Source: Prolixibacteraceae bacterium
GTDB lineage: Bacteria > Bacteroidota > Bacteroidia > Bacteroidales > Prolixibacteraceae
DNA: 23,091 nt
Assembly (NCBI GenBank): GCA_017998095.1
Contig: JAGODU010000058.1
Coordinates: forward strand, 1 to 23,091
Reading direction: 5' to 3'
In this document: positions 8,490-17,207 of the stretch, piece by piece
How positions within the stretch are numbered: the first letter of the stretch is position 1
Layout: each line of letters begins with the position of its first letter
Made by a program: the position numbers and the translations under genes
Notes under the pieces: generated by a model
The model's input: only the letters and a program-made list of their open reading frames with translations
The model's database searches: none
Told to the model about the DNA's origin: nothing

Positions 8490-10379
8490 ATGAGAACTTT
8501 GAAACTTTTACCAATCCCTTTAATAATTACTGTTTTTTGTATGTTTGCAGCCATGAATAGTAATGCACAATCAGAAAGGGCGAATATCGCCGACAAGTAT
8601 AAATGGAACCTGAACGATATCTACAAATCGGATCAGGAATGGAGTAAAGCAAAAGACGCCATAGCAGTTAAGCTTCCTGAGGTTGAAAAGTATAAAGGTA
8701 AACTTACCAAATCAGCAAAGGATTTGTTAGCTTGTCTTACCTATAATTCAGCGATTTCAAAAGAAGCAACACGTCTTTACATATATGCTTCAATGAATTC
8801 AGACCTTGATACAAGGATTATGATGTATAATGGCATGAAGCAGCAGTTGGATCAGCTATTTACAGAATTCGGATCAAAAGCTTCATACATAGAACCTGAA
8901 ATATTAAGTGCAGGTTGGGAAAAGATAGACGGATTTATAAAGAGTGAGCCCAAGCTTGCTGTTTACAGGATGTATCTTGAAAATCTGTTCAGGCAACAAA
9001 AGCATACGCTTAGTGAAGCTGAAGAAAAAATAATGGCATTATCATCATTGGTTTCAGGAACATCGTATGATGTTTTCAGTACTTTTTCAAATGCAGAAAT
9101 GCCGGGTGCAGAAATAACATTAACAAATGGTGAGAAAGTAGTTCTCAACAGTGCAGGTTATGAGAAATACAGGGCTGTACCAAACAGGGAAGACAGAAAA
9201 CGTGTTTTCGAAGGCTACTGGAACAATTACAAGAAATATGAAGGAACATTCGGAGAAACACTTTATGGTAATGTTAAAAGCCACATGTTCAGAGCAAAAG
9301 CAAGAAATTATGATTCATCGCTTGAAGCTGCGTTATATCCGAATAACATTCCTGTAGAAGTATATCATTCATTAGTATCAAATGTCAATAAAAACCTTTC
9401 AGCATTTCATCGTTATTTAAAGATAAAGAAAAGAATGATGGGCGTTGACACTTTGAAATATCTTGACATGTATGCTCCAGTTGTAAAAGGAGTGGATATG
9501 AAATACACTTATGATGAAGCTGAGAAGGTAGTACTTGAAGCTTTGGCGCCACTGGGTGAAGAATACGTATCGACAGTAAAGAAAGCATTTGACAACAGAT
9601 GGATAGATGTATATCCAAATACAGGAAAGCGTTCGGGAGCTTATTCCAACGGGGCTGACTATGATGGCCATCCTTACATATTGCTCAATTACAATGACCT
9701 GTATGATGATGTAAGCACACTTGCACATGAGCTTGGTCATACCATGCAAAGTTATTTTTCAAATAAAACACAACCATATCCATTATCCGATTATACAATT
9801 TTTGTAGCTGAAGTTGCATCTACATTCAATGAAGTACTTTTATTCAATTATATGATTGACAAGGTTAAGGATGATGACATGAGGCTTTCATTTTTAATGG
9901 ACTGGCTTGATGGTTTTAAAGGGACTTTATTCCGTCAGACGCAGTTTGCTGATTTTGAGCTTAAGATTCATGAAGAAGCTGAAGCAGGAAGACCATTGAC
10001 AGGAGAAACATTATCTAAATTATACTCTGACATTGTAAAAGCATATTACGGTCACAATGAAGGAGTATGTTACATTGATGATTATGTTAGCATGGAATGG
10101 GCTTTTATTCCTCATTTCTATTATAACTTTTATGTATATCAATATAGTACCTCATTTACTGCTTCAATGTGCCTTGCTGAAAAAGTATTAAACAAAGAGC
10201 CGGGTGCACTAGATAAATACATTAATTTCCTTTCATCAGGTTGTTCTGATTATTCAATTGAACTATTAAAGAAAGCAGGAGTTGACATGACCAGCAGTGA
10301 ACCGTTTGATAAGACTATCATTGCAATGAATAAAGTGATGGATGAAATTGAAAAAATTCTTGATAAGAAAAACAAATAG
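8490..10379 (+). CDS. pepF: Exported M3-family oligoendopeptidase F
   Basis: This is a zinc metallopeptidase that cleaves short peptides. The 629 residues begin with a signal peptide (about 1-27, ending NSNAQ), so a periplasmic location is likely, unlike the cytosolic PepF of Gram-positive bacteria. An N-terminal PepF helical domain is followed by the M3 catalytic domain. The zinc motif HELGH lies at residues 413-417 (STLAHELGHTMQSYF). The third zinc ligand is probably Glu441 in VAEVASTFNE, 28 residues after the first histidine, as expected for M3. NGADYDGHPYILLNY before the motif, and GVCYIDDYVSMEWAFIPHFYYNFYVYQYSTS after it in the substrate-binding part, are typical. It lies after gpx with no terminator seen between them. 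A weak -7-like TATATTTC lies at 8447-8454. Confidence 0.93.
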   Translation: MRTLKLLPIPLIITVFCMFAAMNSNAQSERANIADKYKWNLNDIYKSDQEWSKAKDAIAVKLPEVEKYKGKLTKSAKDLLACLTYNSAISKEATRLYIYASMNSDLDTRIMMYNGMKQQLDQLFTEFGSKASYIEPEILSAGWEKIDGFIKSEPKLAVYRMYLENLFRQQKHTLSEAEEKIMALSSLVSGTSYDVFSTFSNAEMPGAEITLTNGEKVVLNSAGYEKYRAVPNREDRKRVFEGYWNNYKKYEGTFGETLYGNVKSHMFRAKARNYDSSLEAALYPNNIPVEVYHSLVSNVNKNLSAFHRYLKIKKRMMGVDTLKYLDMYAPVVKGVDMKYTYDEAEKVVLEALAPLGEEYVSTVKKAFDNRWIDVYPNTGKRSGAYSNGADYDGHPYILLNYNDLYDDVSTLAHELGHTMQSYFSNKTQPYPLSDYTIFVAEVASTFNEVLLFNYMIDKVKDDDMRLSFLMDWLDGFKGTLFRQTQFADFELKIHEEAEAGRPLTGETLSKLYSDIVKAYYGHNEGVCYIDDYVSMEWAFIPHFYYNFYVYQYSTSFTASMCLAEKVLNKEPGALDKYINFLSSGCSDYSIELLKKAGVDMTSSEPFDKTIIAMNKVMDEIEKILDKKNK

Positions 10380-10428
10380 ACTTTTTCATCAATAATTACA
10401 ATGTTGATTCAAAATTTAAGTAATATTA

Positions 10429-11994
10429 ATGCCTGAAATTTTAACAAATTCTTTATTTGAAAATAAAATGGAAGACATTGAAAATGTAGGGTTTAACAAC
10501 GAGAAGTACCTTGAAGAGCAAACTGCCTCGATACTAGAAAGAGTAAACAGGTTTAACGATAAGTTGTATATAGAATTCGGAGGCAAGCTCCTGTTTGATT
10601 ATCATGCTGCCAGGGTACTTCCCGGTTTTGATCCAAATGTTAAGATGCGTCTTCTTCAGTTGTTAAAAGATAAGGTTGACGTAATATTATGCATTCATGC
10701 CGGTGATATTGAAAGGAACAAGATAAGAGCTGACTTTGGTATTACCTATGATGCAGATGCATTAAAGACCATCGATGATTTCAGGAGCTGGGGTATAAAC
10801 ATAACAGCAGTTGTAATTACCAGATATCAGAATCAACCTGCAGCTACAGCATTTAAGAACAAGCTTGAACACAGGGGCGTAAATGTATATCTCCATTACC
10901 CGACAAAGGGATATCCTACTGACGTTGATCTTATTGTAAGCGATGAGGGCTATGGGGCCAATGAATATATCAAGACAACAAAACCTATAGTTGTTGTTAC
11001 CGGACCCGGTCCCGGAAGCGGGAAGCTTGCAACATGCCTTTGCAATTTATATCACGAATATAAAAACGGCATAAAAGCAGGATATGCAAAGTTTGAAACA
11101 TTTCCTATCTGGGATTTACCTCTTGATCATAAAGTAAACATAGCATACGAAGCTGCTACTGTAGATCTCAGGGATGTTGTAATGATTGATGAACATCATC
11201 TTAAAGTATATAATAAGAAAGTAGTTAACTACAATCGTGACATAGAAGCTTTCAACCTATTAAAAAGGATTCTGGAGAAAATCACCGGAGGCAAATCGAT
11301 GTATCAATCACCAACTGACATGGGTGTAAACAGAGCCAGTGCCGGAATTATCAATGATAAAATAATTTCAGAAGCATCACATCAGGAGATAGTTCGTCGT
11401 TATTTGAAATGTGCTGTTGAATATGCAATGGGATTAGTTGACAAAGACACACTTAACCTTGCCAAAGAAATTATGGATAAGGTAGGGGCTAAGGTTGAAG
11501 ATAGGGATGTTGTAATGCCTGCAAGGCAAGCAGCCCAAAATGCAGAAGAAACAGGCAAAGGTAATGCAGGTTTATATTGCGGATCAGCAATTAAATTGCA
11601 TGATGGAACAATAATAACCGGTAAAAACTCAGAATTATTACATGCATCTTCAAGCCTCATATTAAATGCAACTAAACATTTAGCAGGCTTACCCGATAGT
11701 ATGTATCTCATTCCCAAAAGTATTATTGATTCGGTTTCACATTTAAAACATGATATTTTAAAAGGTCGGATGGTTAGCCTTGACGTTGAAGAAACTTTGA
11801 TAGTGCTGGCAATAAGTGCTTTGACAAATCCAGCTGCCCAAATGGCACTGGAAAACCTTGAAGGTCTCCGCGGTTGTGAGGTTCACACTACTCACATACC
11901 TACTCCGGGAGATGAAGCCGGATTTAGAAAGCTAATGGTTAATTTAACCTGCGATCCTGAATTCTCGAGTAAAAGGCTTTTTATTAGTGACTAA
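10429..11994 (+). CDS. DUF1846 / UPF0371 family protein
   Basis: The 521-residue frame matches the uncharacterised DUF1846 (UPF0371) family, which is usually about 500 residues. Recognisable parts are the N-terminal GFNNEKYLEEQTASILERV, IEFGGKLLFDYHAARVLPGFDPN, CIHAGDIERNKIRADFGITYD, and a P-loop-like GPGPGSGK (about residues 192-199) in VVVTGPGPGSGKLATCLCNLY. KYPTDMG-like and Cys-rich blocks follow (YQSPTDMGVNRAS, AGLYCGSAIKLHDG). The biochemical role is not known to me. The glycine-rich loop suggests nucleotide or cofactor phosphate binding, which is inference. Met14 (ATG at 10468, giving 508 residues) is a likely alternative start because the family usually begins just before the GFNNEKY block. 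No functional link to pepF, which ends 49 bp upstream, is evident. Confidence 0.9.
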   Translation: MPEILTNSLFENKMEDIENVGFNNEKYLEEQTASILERVNRFNDKLYIEFGGKLLFDYHAARVLPGFDPNVKMRLLQLLKDKVDVILCIHAGDIERNKIRADFGITYDADALKTIDDFRSWGINITAVVITRYQNQPAATAFKNKLEHRGVNVYLHYPTKGYPTDVDLIVSDEGYGANEYIKTTKPIVVVTGPGPGSGKLATCLCNLYHEYKNGIKAGYAKFETFPIWDLPLDHKVNIAYEAATVDLRDVVMIDEHHLKVYNKKVVNYNRDIEAFNLLKRILEKITGGKSMYQSPTDMGVNRASAGIINDKIISEASHQEIVRRYLKCAVEYAMGLVDKDTLNLAKEIMDKVGAKVEDRDVVMPARQAAQNAEETGKGNAGLYCGSAIKLHDGTIITGKNSELLHASSSLILNATKHLAGLPDSMYLIPKSIIDSVSHLKHDILKGRMVSLDVEETLIVLAISALTNPAAQMALENLEGLRGCEVHTTHIPTPGDEAGFRKLMVNLTCDPEFSSKRLFISD

Positions 11995-12055
11995 CAAATA
12001 AATAATTAAAGCAAAACCGACAAATAAAAAGGTCAAGGGAAATAGAAATATTCAT

Positions 12056-12063
12056 TATTTTTG
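12056..12063 (+). promoter_or_regulatory. Candidate -7 box of the lipoprotein-epimerase-sirtuin operon
   Basis: TATTTTTG is an exact match to the Bacteroidota -7 consensus TAnnTTTG, 15 nt before the lipoprotein ATG. No clear TTTG lies at the expected -33 distance, so this is only half of a promoter. Confidence 0.35.
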
Positions 12064-12077
12064 ATAAAAAAAACAAT

Positions 12078-12650
12078 ATGAATCATAAAATATTTCCCTT
12101 AATTGTTTTTTGTATTTTATCATTGACATTGCCATCCTGCAAACAAATATTGTTATCGCAAAGCACTGTGATAAAAGGGAAAGCAGATTTAAAACTACTG
12201 GATAGTGTAAAAGCATTTCAAAACAAACTTACAAAGCAGGAAGCAGAAGAATTCCTGTCAAAAAATTTAAAACAAACCATTATTGGAAGTGTTGATCCGG
12301 AAGTCATAAATGATCTTCAGGTTAACGATGGATATATTATTCTATTCAACGACAGTATCAGTCAGTACTGGTCAGAAAAAATAATTTATAAACGTGAGCA
12401 CTTCAGTAATATGACTGTTGAAGATTTCCGTATTCAAAAGCATGTAACAAGAATTTCTTATGCCGATGTAGAATCAATAAAAATTATTAAGGGAAAAAGA
12501 GCTGACAGATATGATTTAATTACCCGCCATAATTATCCAAACGGATATTTTGGTAATATTTTTACTTACGAAAAATTAAATGAAGATAATCCTTCAGACA
12601 TAGCTTTAATTGCAAGCATGCTTATGCTTTTTAAAAATTTGAAAGAATGA
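12078..12650 (+). CDS. Hypothetical lipoprotein, first gene of an operon
   Basis: The product has 190 residues. Residues 1-20 are a lipoprotein signal peptide, and the lipobox LPSC puts the lipidated cysteine at residue 21. The mature part is mixed alpha/beta and rich in Lys, Asn and Ile, with no motif I recognise and no transmembrane segment. It may be a periplasmic, membrane-anchored protein; inner or outer membrane placement cannot be told. Its stop overlaps the start of the dipeptide epimerase gene by 4 bp (ATGA at 12647-12650), so the two are almost certainly co-translated. A link to peptide or envelope metabolism is inferred only from that. Confidence 0.75.
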   Translation: MNHKIFPLIVFCILSLTLPSCKQILLSQSTVIKGKADLKLLDSVKAFQNKLTKQEAEEFLSKNLKQTIIGSVDPEVINDLQVNDGYIILFNDSISQYWSEKIIYKREHFSNMTVEDFRIQKHVTRISYADVESIKIIKGKRADRYDLITRHNYPNGYFGNIFTYEKLNEDNPSDIALIASMLMLFKNLKE

Positions 12651-13795
12651 AAACTGACAGGCGGAATTTTATTAAGACAACAGGAATTATCTCTTTAGCA
12701 GGTTTACTAAGTACAGGAAAATTATCGTCTTCTCCACTTATCAACAGCAAAGAAAAAAACAAAAATGGATTGTCATTAAGCTTTTGCTCATATGATTTGC
12801 TGTTAAAACATACATTTACTATTGCAAACAACTCCCGGAAAAATACACCGGCAATGCTGGTTTGCATTGAAAAAGACGGATACAGGGGATTTGGTGAAGC
12901 TTCAATGCCACCATACCTGGGAGAAAATGTTGAAACTGCCACAAAATTTCTTTCTTCAATAAATTTAAGTCAGTTTAATGATCCTTTTAAACTTGATGAA
13001 ATATTGCAATATGTTGATTCGTTTATGCCGGATAATTGTGCTGCCAAAGCTTCAATAGACATTGCCTTACATGATCTAATCGGCAAGATAATGAATCAGC
13101 CGTGGCATAAAATCTGGGGTTATAATCCTTCTGATTCACCATCTATATGTTTTACCATAGGAATTGACACACCTGAAATATTAAAGTCAAAAGTGGCAGA
13201 AGCTTCAACCTATAACTTCTTAAAAGTAAAATTAGGAAGGGATAATGACCGGGAGATAATAGAAACAATAAGATCTGTTTCCGATAAGCCTATTTATGTA
13301 GATGTAAATCAAGGGTGGACAAACAAAGAAAAAGCCCTTGAGATGATGTGGTGGCTAAAAGAAAAGGGAGTAGTACTGGTAGAACAGCCAATGCCCAAAA
13401 CAGCTGTTGATGATATGGCCTGGTTAACGCAAAACAGTCCGCTTCCTACAATTGGGGATGAATCAGTTCAAAGACTACCCGATGTTATCAAAGCAAATGG
13501 CGTATATCATGGCATAAACATTAAACTGATGAAATGCACAGGGATGAGAGAGGGTCACCGGATGTCAGAGCTTGCACGATCAATGGGGATGAAAGTTATG
13601 ATTGGCTGTATGACAGAAACCTCATGTGCCATTTCAGCAGCTGCACAGCTTTCACCAAAGGCTGACTGGGCAGATCTTGACGGCAATCTTTTAATAACAA
13701 ACGATCCTTTTACCGGAATAAAGATAATTAATGGTAAAATCACGTTAAATGATAATCCGGGAATAGGGATAAGTGAAGTAAAAAAAGTATTATGA
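12647..13795 (+). CDS. Tat-signal dipeptide epimerase (enolase superfamily)
   Basis: This enolase-superfamily enzyme resembles L-Ala-D/L-Glu epimerases, which interconvert dipeptides released from murein. The catalytic pattern is complete: Lys193 and Lys195 in LKVKLG, metal ligands Asp219 (VDVNQGW), Glu246 (LVEQPMP) and Asp271 (IGDES), and the opposite-face base Lys293 in NIKLMKCTG. Two facing lysines fit the 1,1-proton-transfer (epimerase) group. The N-terminus TDRRNFIKTTG plus a hydrophobic stretch matches a twin-arginine export signal, so the enzyme may work in the periplasm; the best-known homologues are cytosolic. It has 382 residues, slightly longer than cytosolic forms because of the leader. 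Four-bp ATGA overlaps join it to the lipoprotein upstream and the sirtuin downstream. The substrate specificity is inferred. Confidence 0.88.
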   Translation: MKTDRRNFIKTTGIISLAGLLSTGKLSSSPLINSKEKNKNGLSLSFCSYDLLLKHTFTIANNSRKNTPAMLVCIEKDGYRGFGEASMPPYLGENVETATKFLSSINLSQFNDPFKLDEILQYVDSFMPDNCAAKASIDIALHDLIGKIMNQPWHKIWGYNPSDSPSICFTIGIDTPEILKSKVAEASTYNFLKVKLGRDNDREIIETIRSVSDKPIYVDVNQGWTNKEKALEMMWWLKEKGVVLVEQPMPKTAVDDMAWLTQNSPLPTIGDESVQRLPDVIKANGVYHGINIKLMKCTGMREGHRMSELARSMGMKVMIGCMTETSCAISAAAQLSPKADWADLDGNLLITNDPFTGIKIINGKITLNDNPGIGISEVKKVL

Positions 13796-14490
13796 AGCAA
13801 ACAGGCTTAAAGACTTTAGTTGTATTAACAGGAGCCGGCATGAGCCAGGAAAGTGGTATTCGAACCTTTCGTGATTCAGGAGGCATGTGGGAAGAACATA
13901 ACATTATGGACGTTGCTTCACCTGAAGGCTGGAAAAGAAACCCTGAAATGGTGTTGAAATTTTATAATGAGCGCCGTAAACAATTACTTGAATGTCAGCC
14001 AAACTCAGGGCATATAGGATTAGCTGAACTGGAAAAAAAGATAAATGTCAATATCATCACTCAAAATGTTGATGACCTTCATGAAAGAGCGGGAAGCACA
14101 AAAGTATTGCATCTGCATGGTGAATTAAAAAAAGCAAGGAGTACAGTTGATCCGGGATTAATTTATGAAATTGAAGGATGGCAGCTGAATATTGGGGATA
14201 AATGTAAAAAGGGAAGTAAGTTAAGACCACATATCGTATGGTTTGGAGAAGCTGTTCCTGAAATCAACAATGCAATCCAGTTAGTTCAGAATGCTGATAT
14301 AATGGCAATTATAGGGACATCAATGCAGGTTTATCCTGCAGCAGGGCTAATTAATTGGGTTAATAAAGGTGTTCCTGTTTTTCTGATTGATCCAAACCCT
14401 TCAGGACCTTATCCGGGAGTTCATATAATAATGGAAAAAGCAGGCAAGGGAGTAGAGATTCTGACAAAAGAAATTGAAAGGTTAATTTGA
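13792..14490 (+). CDS. cobB: Class III-like sirtuin, NAD-dependent protein deacylase
   Basis: The 232 residues form a SIR2-family enzyme that removes acyl groups from lysines using NAD+. NAD-binding motifs are LTGAGMSQESGIRTFRDSGG (12-31) and TQNVDDLHERAG (90-101). The general base is His109 in LHLHGE, and IGTSMQVYPAAGL follows. Tyr58 and Arg61 in KFYNERRK match the YxxR pair of class III enzymes that prefer succinyl or malonyl groups. The zinc module is reduced: the two CxxC pairs seen in most sirtuins are absent, leaving a single cysteine in GDKCKKGSKLRPH, so it may fold without structural zinc. The start overlaps the epimerase stop (ATGA). Being cytosolic, it does not obviously share a pathway with a Tat-exported epimerase. 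Confidence 0.9.
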   Translation: MKQTGLKTLVVLTGAGMSQESGIRTFRDSGGMWEEHNIMDVASPEGWKRNPEMVLKFYNERRKQLLECQPNSGHIGLAELEKKINVNIITQNVDDLHERAGSTKVLHLHGELKKARSTVDPGLIYEIEGWQLNIGDKCKKGSKLRPHIVWFGEAVPEINNAIQLVQNADIMAIIGTSMQVYPAAGLINWVNKGVPVFLIDPNPSGPYPGVHIIMEKAGKGVEILTKEIERLI

Positions 14491-14527
14491 ATTGTCTTTT
14501 TCCCGAATACTATTGTATTTTTACGAC

Positions 14528-16033
14528 ATGAAACGACTGTATTTATATATAATCAAAACTTTCATAGGGCCATTTATACTCACATTTTTTATATGTGTCT
14601 TTATTTTATTGATGCAGTTCCTGTGGAAGTATCTTGATGATCTGGTAGGTAAAGGTCTGGAAACGGGACTCATACTGGAACTTATGTCGTATGCAGCACT
14701 TAGTCTGGTGCCAATGGCTTTGCCACTTTCAATACTTTTAGCTTCTATAATGTCGTTTGGTAATCTTGGCGAAAGGTTTGAACTTCTTGCTATAAAAACC
14801 AGCGGGGTATCATTGCTGAAAGTAATGAAACCACTGATCATCCTGAACATTATTATGACCATAGGAGCTTATCTGTTAGCCAATGAAATAATACCTCTCA
14901 CCAATTCAAAATTTGCAGCTTTGTTATGGAGTGTGAAAGAGCAACGTCCTGAAATGATAATAAAAGAAGGTGTATTTTCTAATGAAATTGATGGATATAG
15001 TATAAAAGTAAACCGCAGGGATCAAAAAACTGATGCACTCCATGGAATTATGATTTATGATCATACATCAGGAAAGGGAAATGTAAGTGTTACAATTGCC
15101 GATTCAGGGTATCTCAATATGTCAGACGATAAACAGTATATGATTCTCACCTTGTATCATGGTGAAAATTACGCTGATGAAAAACCCGGAGAAAAGGACA
15201 CCAAACAAAAAAATCCATTCAGGAGAGAGAAATTCAGAAAACAGGAAGTTGTAATTAACGTTCATAATTATGATTTAAAAAGAATTGATGAGAGCTATTG
15301 GAAAGATGGCTATAAAATGCTTAAAAACAGGCAACTTGATGTTGCTGTCGATTCTCTGGAAAAGATTTATACTGACAGGGAAAAGATGGTAGCAATCGGG
15401 GTTAACTACAATAAGCCATTGAATGATATAATTTCAAACAATTTTTCACCTGATTCGCTGAAGAAGGTAATTGAGAAAGGCCCGGCCAAAGTATTTGATT
15501 TCGATTCACTTTATGCAAGCTTGTCAAGAGAGCAAAGAACAACTATTTTACAGCATGCACAAAGAAATGCACAGTCAAATCAAAGAAGTATATTGCAATA
15601 CGAATCTGACCTGTACAATCGGCTGAAGTATATCAATCAACATCTGCTTGAATGGCATAGAAAGTACACATTATCATTTGCATGCCTTGTTTTCTTTTTT
15701 ATTGGAGCACCGCTCGGAGCAATAATCAGGAAAGGCGGATTCGGGATGCCTGTCGTTGTTTCAATACTTTTATTCATATCCTATTATCTGGTTTCGATGA
15801 TTGGAGAGAAAGTAGCAAGAGAAGGTGTTTGGATGGTAGGCTCAGCAGTCTGGTTTTCAACAATACTGTTTTTTATTATAGGGATTTTTCTGACAAGGCA
15901 GGCAGTTACAGATTCAATTCTTATGAATTCAGAAACCTATTCCAAAGTGTTTAAAAAAATTAAAATATTCAATCTTTTTGAATCAGATAAAAATGATGTC
16001 ATAAGCGATGAAAATACTTTTCCTAACGAATAA
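14528..16033 (+). CDS. LptF/LptG family permease (lipopolysaccharide export)
   Basis: This inner-membrane protein of the YjgP/YjgQ family is a subunit of the LptB2FG transporter, which extracts lipopolysaccharide and passes it to LptC. I chose the ATG at 14528 (MKRLYLYIIKTFIGPF), giving 501 residues; a TTG at 14492 in the same frame is less likely. Three N-terminal membrane segments (about 12-35, 55-75 and 95-115) precede a large periplasmic part, and about three segments follow from residue 380 on. The C-terminal FFFIGAPLGAIIRKGGFGMPVVVS block is typical. Bacteroidota members are longer than the roughly 360-residue proteobacterial ones because of an enlarged periplasmic region, as here. LptF and LptG cannot be told apart from one copy. 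Its end overlaps the next gene by 26 bp. Confidence 0.92.
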   Translation: MKRLYLYIIKTFIGPFILTFFICVFILLMQFLWKYLDDLVGKGLETGLILELMSYAALSLVPMALPLSILLASIMSFGNLGERFELLAIKTSGVSLLKVMKPLIILNIIMTIGAYLLANEIIPLTNSKFAALLWSVKEQRPEMIIKEGVFSNEIDGYSIKVNRRDQKTDALHGIMIYDHTSGKGNVSVTIADSGYLNMSDDKQYMILTLYHGENYADEKPGEKDTKQKNPFRREKFRKQEVVINVHNYDLKRIDESYWKDGYKMLKNRQLDVAVDSLEKIYTDREKMVAIGVNYNKPLNDIISNNFSPDSLKKVIEKGPAKVFDFDSLYASLSREQRTTILQHAQRNAQSNQRSILQYESDLYNRLKYINQHLLEWHRKYTLSFACLVFFFIGAPLGAIIRKGGFGMPVVVSILLFISYYLVSMIGEKVAREGVWMVGSAVWFSTILFFIIGIFLTRQAVTDSILMNSETYSKVFKKIKIFNLFESDKNDVISDENTFPNE

Positions 16034-17207
16034 GGTTCCATACCCTGCTAAGGACGGAGGGTCTATTGCGTCGATGGCAATGATTAAAACATTATCTGAT
16101 GCCGGTCACAGCGTGACTGTCCTTTCCATGAATACAAGGAAACACCATATCACCCCTTATGATATCCCAAAAGATTTAAGATCAAAGGTAATTTTTCATC
16201 TTATTGAAGTACCCGCTAAAATTACAGTTCAGGGCTTAGTTAAAAATCTTTTATTTTCAAAGATTCCTTATAATGCAGAAAGGTTTATAGATAAAAATTA
16301 TAAACACTACCTTGAATCACTTCTTCAGGCTAATAAATACGATATTATACAGTTAGAAGGTTTATATCTCTGTCCATATATTGATACAATTAGGGAATCA
16401 AGTGTGGGCAAGATTGTATACCGAAGTCACAATATTGAACATGAAATATGGGAAAGAACTTTAAAAAATTCAAAAGGTATAAAAAGATGGTATCTTAAAA
16501 TCCTTTACGAAAGGCTAAAGATTTTTGAATTATCCTTCATTAACAAATATGATTTATTAATTCCCATAACTTCAAGGGATGAAAATAAACTAAATAAATC
16601 GGGCAATATCAAGCCATCAGCAACAATACCTGCCGGATTTGATTTTGTAAAGAATGAGCCTTCAGTAAATCCTTTAAAGAATGACATATTTTTTATCGGG
16701 GCACTCGACTGGACACCAAATCAGGAAGGATTGACCTGGTTTTTTGATAACTGCTGGGAAAAAATAAAAGAAAACTGCCCTAAGGTTAAATTTTTTATAG
16801 CAGGCCGAAATGCACCGGATTGGTTCATTAAATATTTGAATAAGGACAAAGTTGAATATATCGGAGAAGTACAAAATGCACATATATATATCCGGAAACA
16901 TGGAGTGATGATTGCCCCTCTTTTATCAGGAGGAGGCATGAGAGTAAAGATTATAGAAGGGATGAGTTTAAAAAAGCCAATAGTCACTACTTCAATAGGA
17001 TGCGAAGGAATTGATGCACAAAATGAAAGGGACATTTTTATAGCAGATAAACCGGACGAGTTCATTGATTACACAACAAGATTAATTAAAGACATAAAGC
17101 TTCAAACTGAAATATCCAATAATTGCTATACATTTGTAAAAGAGAATTTTTCTAATGAAAAACTGACATCTCATTTGATTGAATTTTACAAAAACAATAT
17201 TGAATGA
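16008..17207 (+). CDS. GT4-type glycosyltransferase
   Basis: The 399 residues form a GT-B fold glycosyltransferase of the GT4 (glycosyl transferases group 1) type. The N-terminal half opens with MKILFLTNKVPYPAKDGGS, the glycine-rich acceptor loop. The C-terminal half carries IFFIGALDWTPNQEGLTWF, FFIAGRNAP, and the nucleotide-sugar site APLLSGGGMRVKIIEGMSLKKPIVTT (about 300-325), including the conserved glutamate of the EGM block. It has no signal peptide or membrane segment, so it acts at the cytoplasmic face of the inner membrane. The start lies inside the permease gene (26-bp overlap), and the stop overlaps the GT2 gene by 4 bp. Donor and acceptor sugars cannot be inferred; an envelope glycan is likely from context. 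Confidence 0.9.
   Translation: MKILFLTNKVPYPAKDGGSIASMAMIKTLSDAGHSVTVLSMNTRKHHITPYDIPKDLRSKVIFHLIEVPAKITVQGLVKNLLFSKIPYNAERFIDKNYKHYLESLLQANKYDIIQLEGLYLCPYIDTIRESSVGKIVYRSHNIEHEIWERTLKNSKGIKRWYLKILYERLKIFELSFINKYDLLIPITSRDENKLNKSGNIKPSATIPAGFDFVKNEPSVNPLKNDIFFIGALDWTPNQEGLTWFFDNCWEKIKENCPKVKFFIAGRNAPDWFIKYLNKDKVEYIGEVQNAHIYIRKHGVMIAPLLSGGGMRVKIIEGMSLKKPIVTTSIGCEGIDAQNERDIFIADKPDEFIDYTTRLIKDIKLQTEISNNCYTFVKENFSNEKLTSHLIEFYKNNIE

Noticed and set aside
9417..9749. Minus-strand 110-codon frame inside pepF
   Set aside because: It is antisense to intact catalytic-domain coding sequence and shows no recognisable motif.
10380..10428. Weak ATCAA/TTGAT inverted repeat after pepF as a terminator
   Set aside because: It has a 5-bp AT-rich stem with an 11-nt loop and no following T-run.
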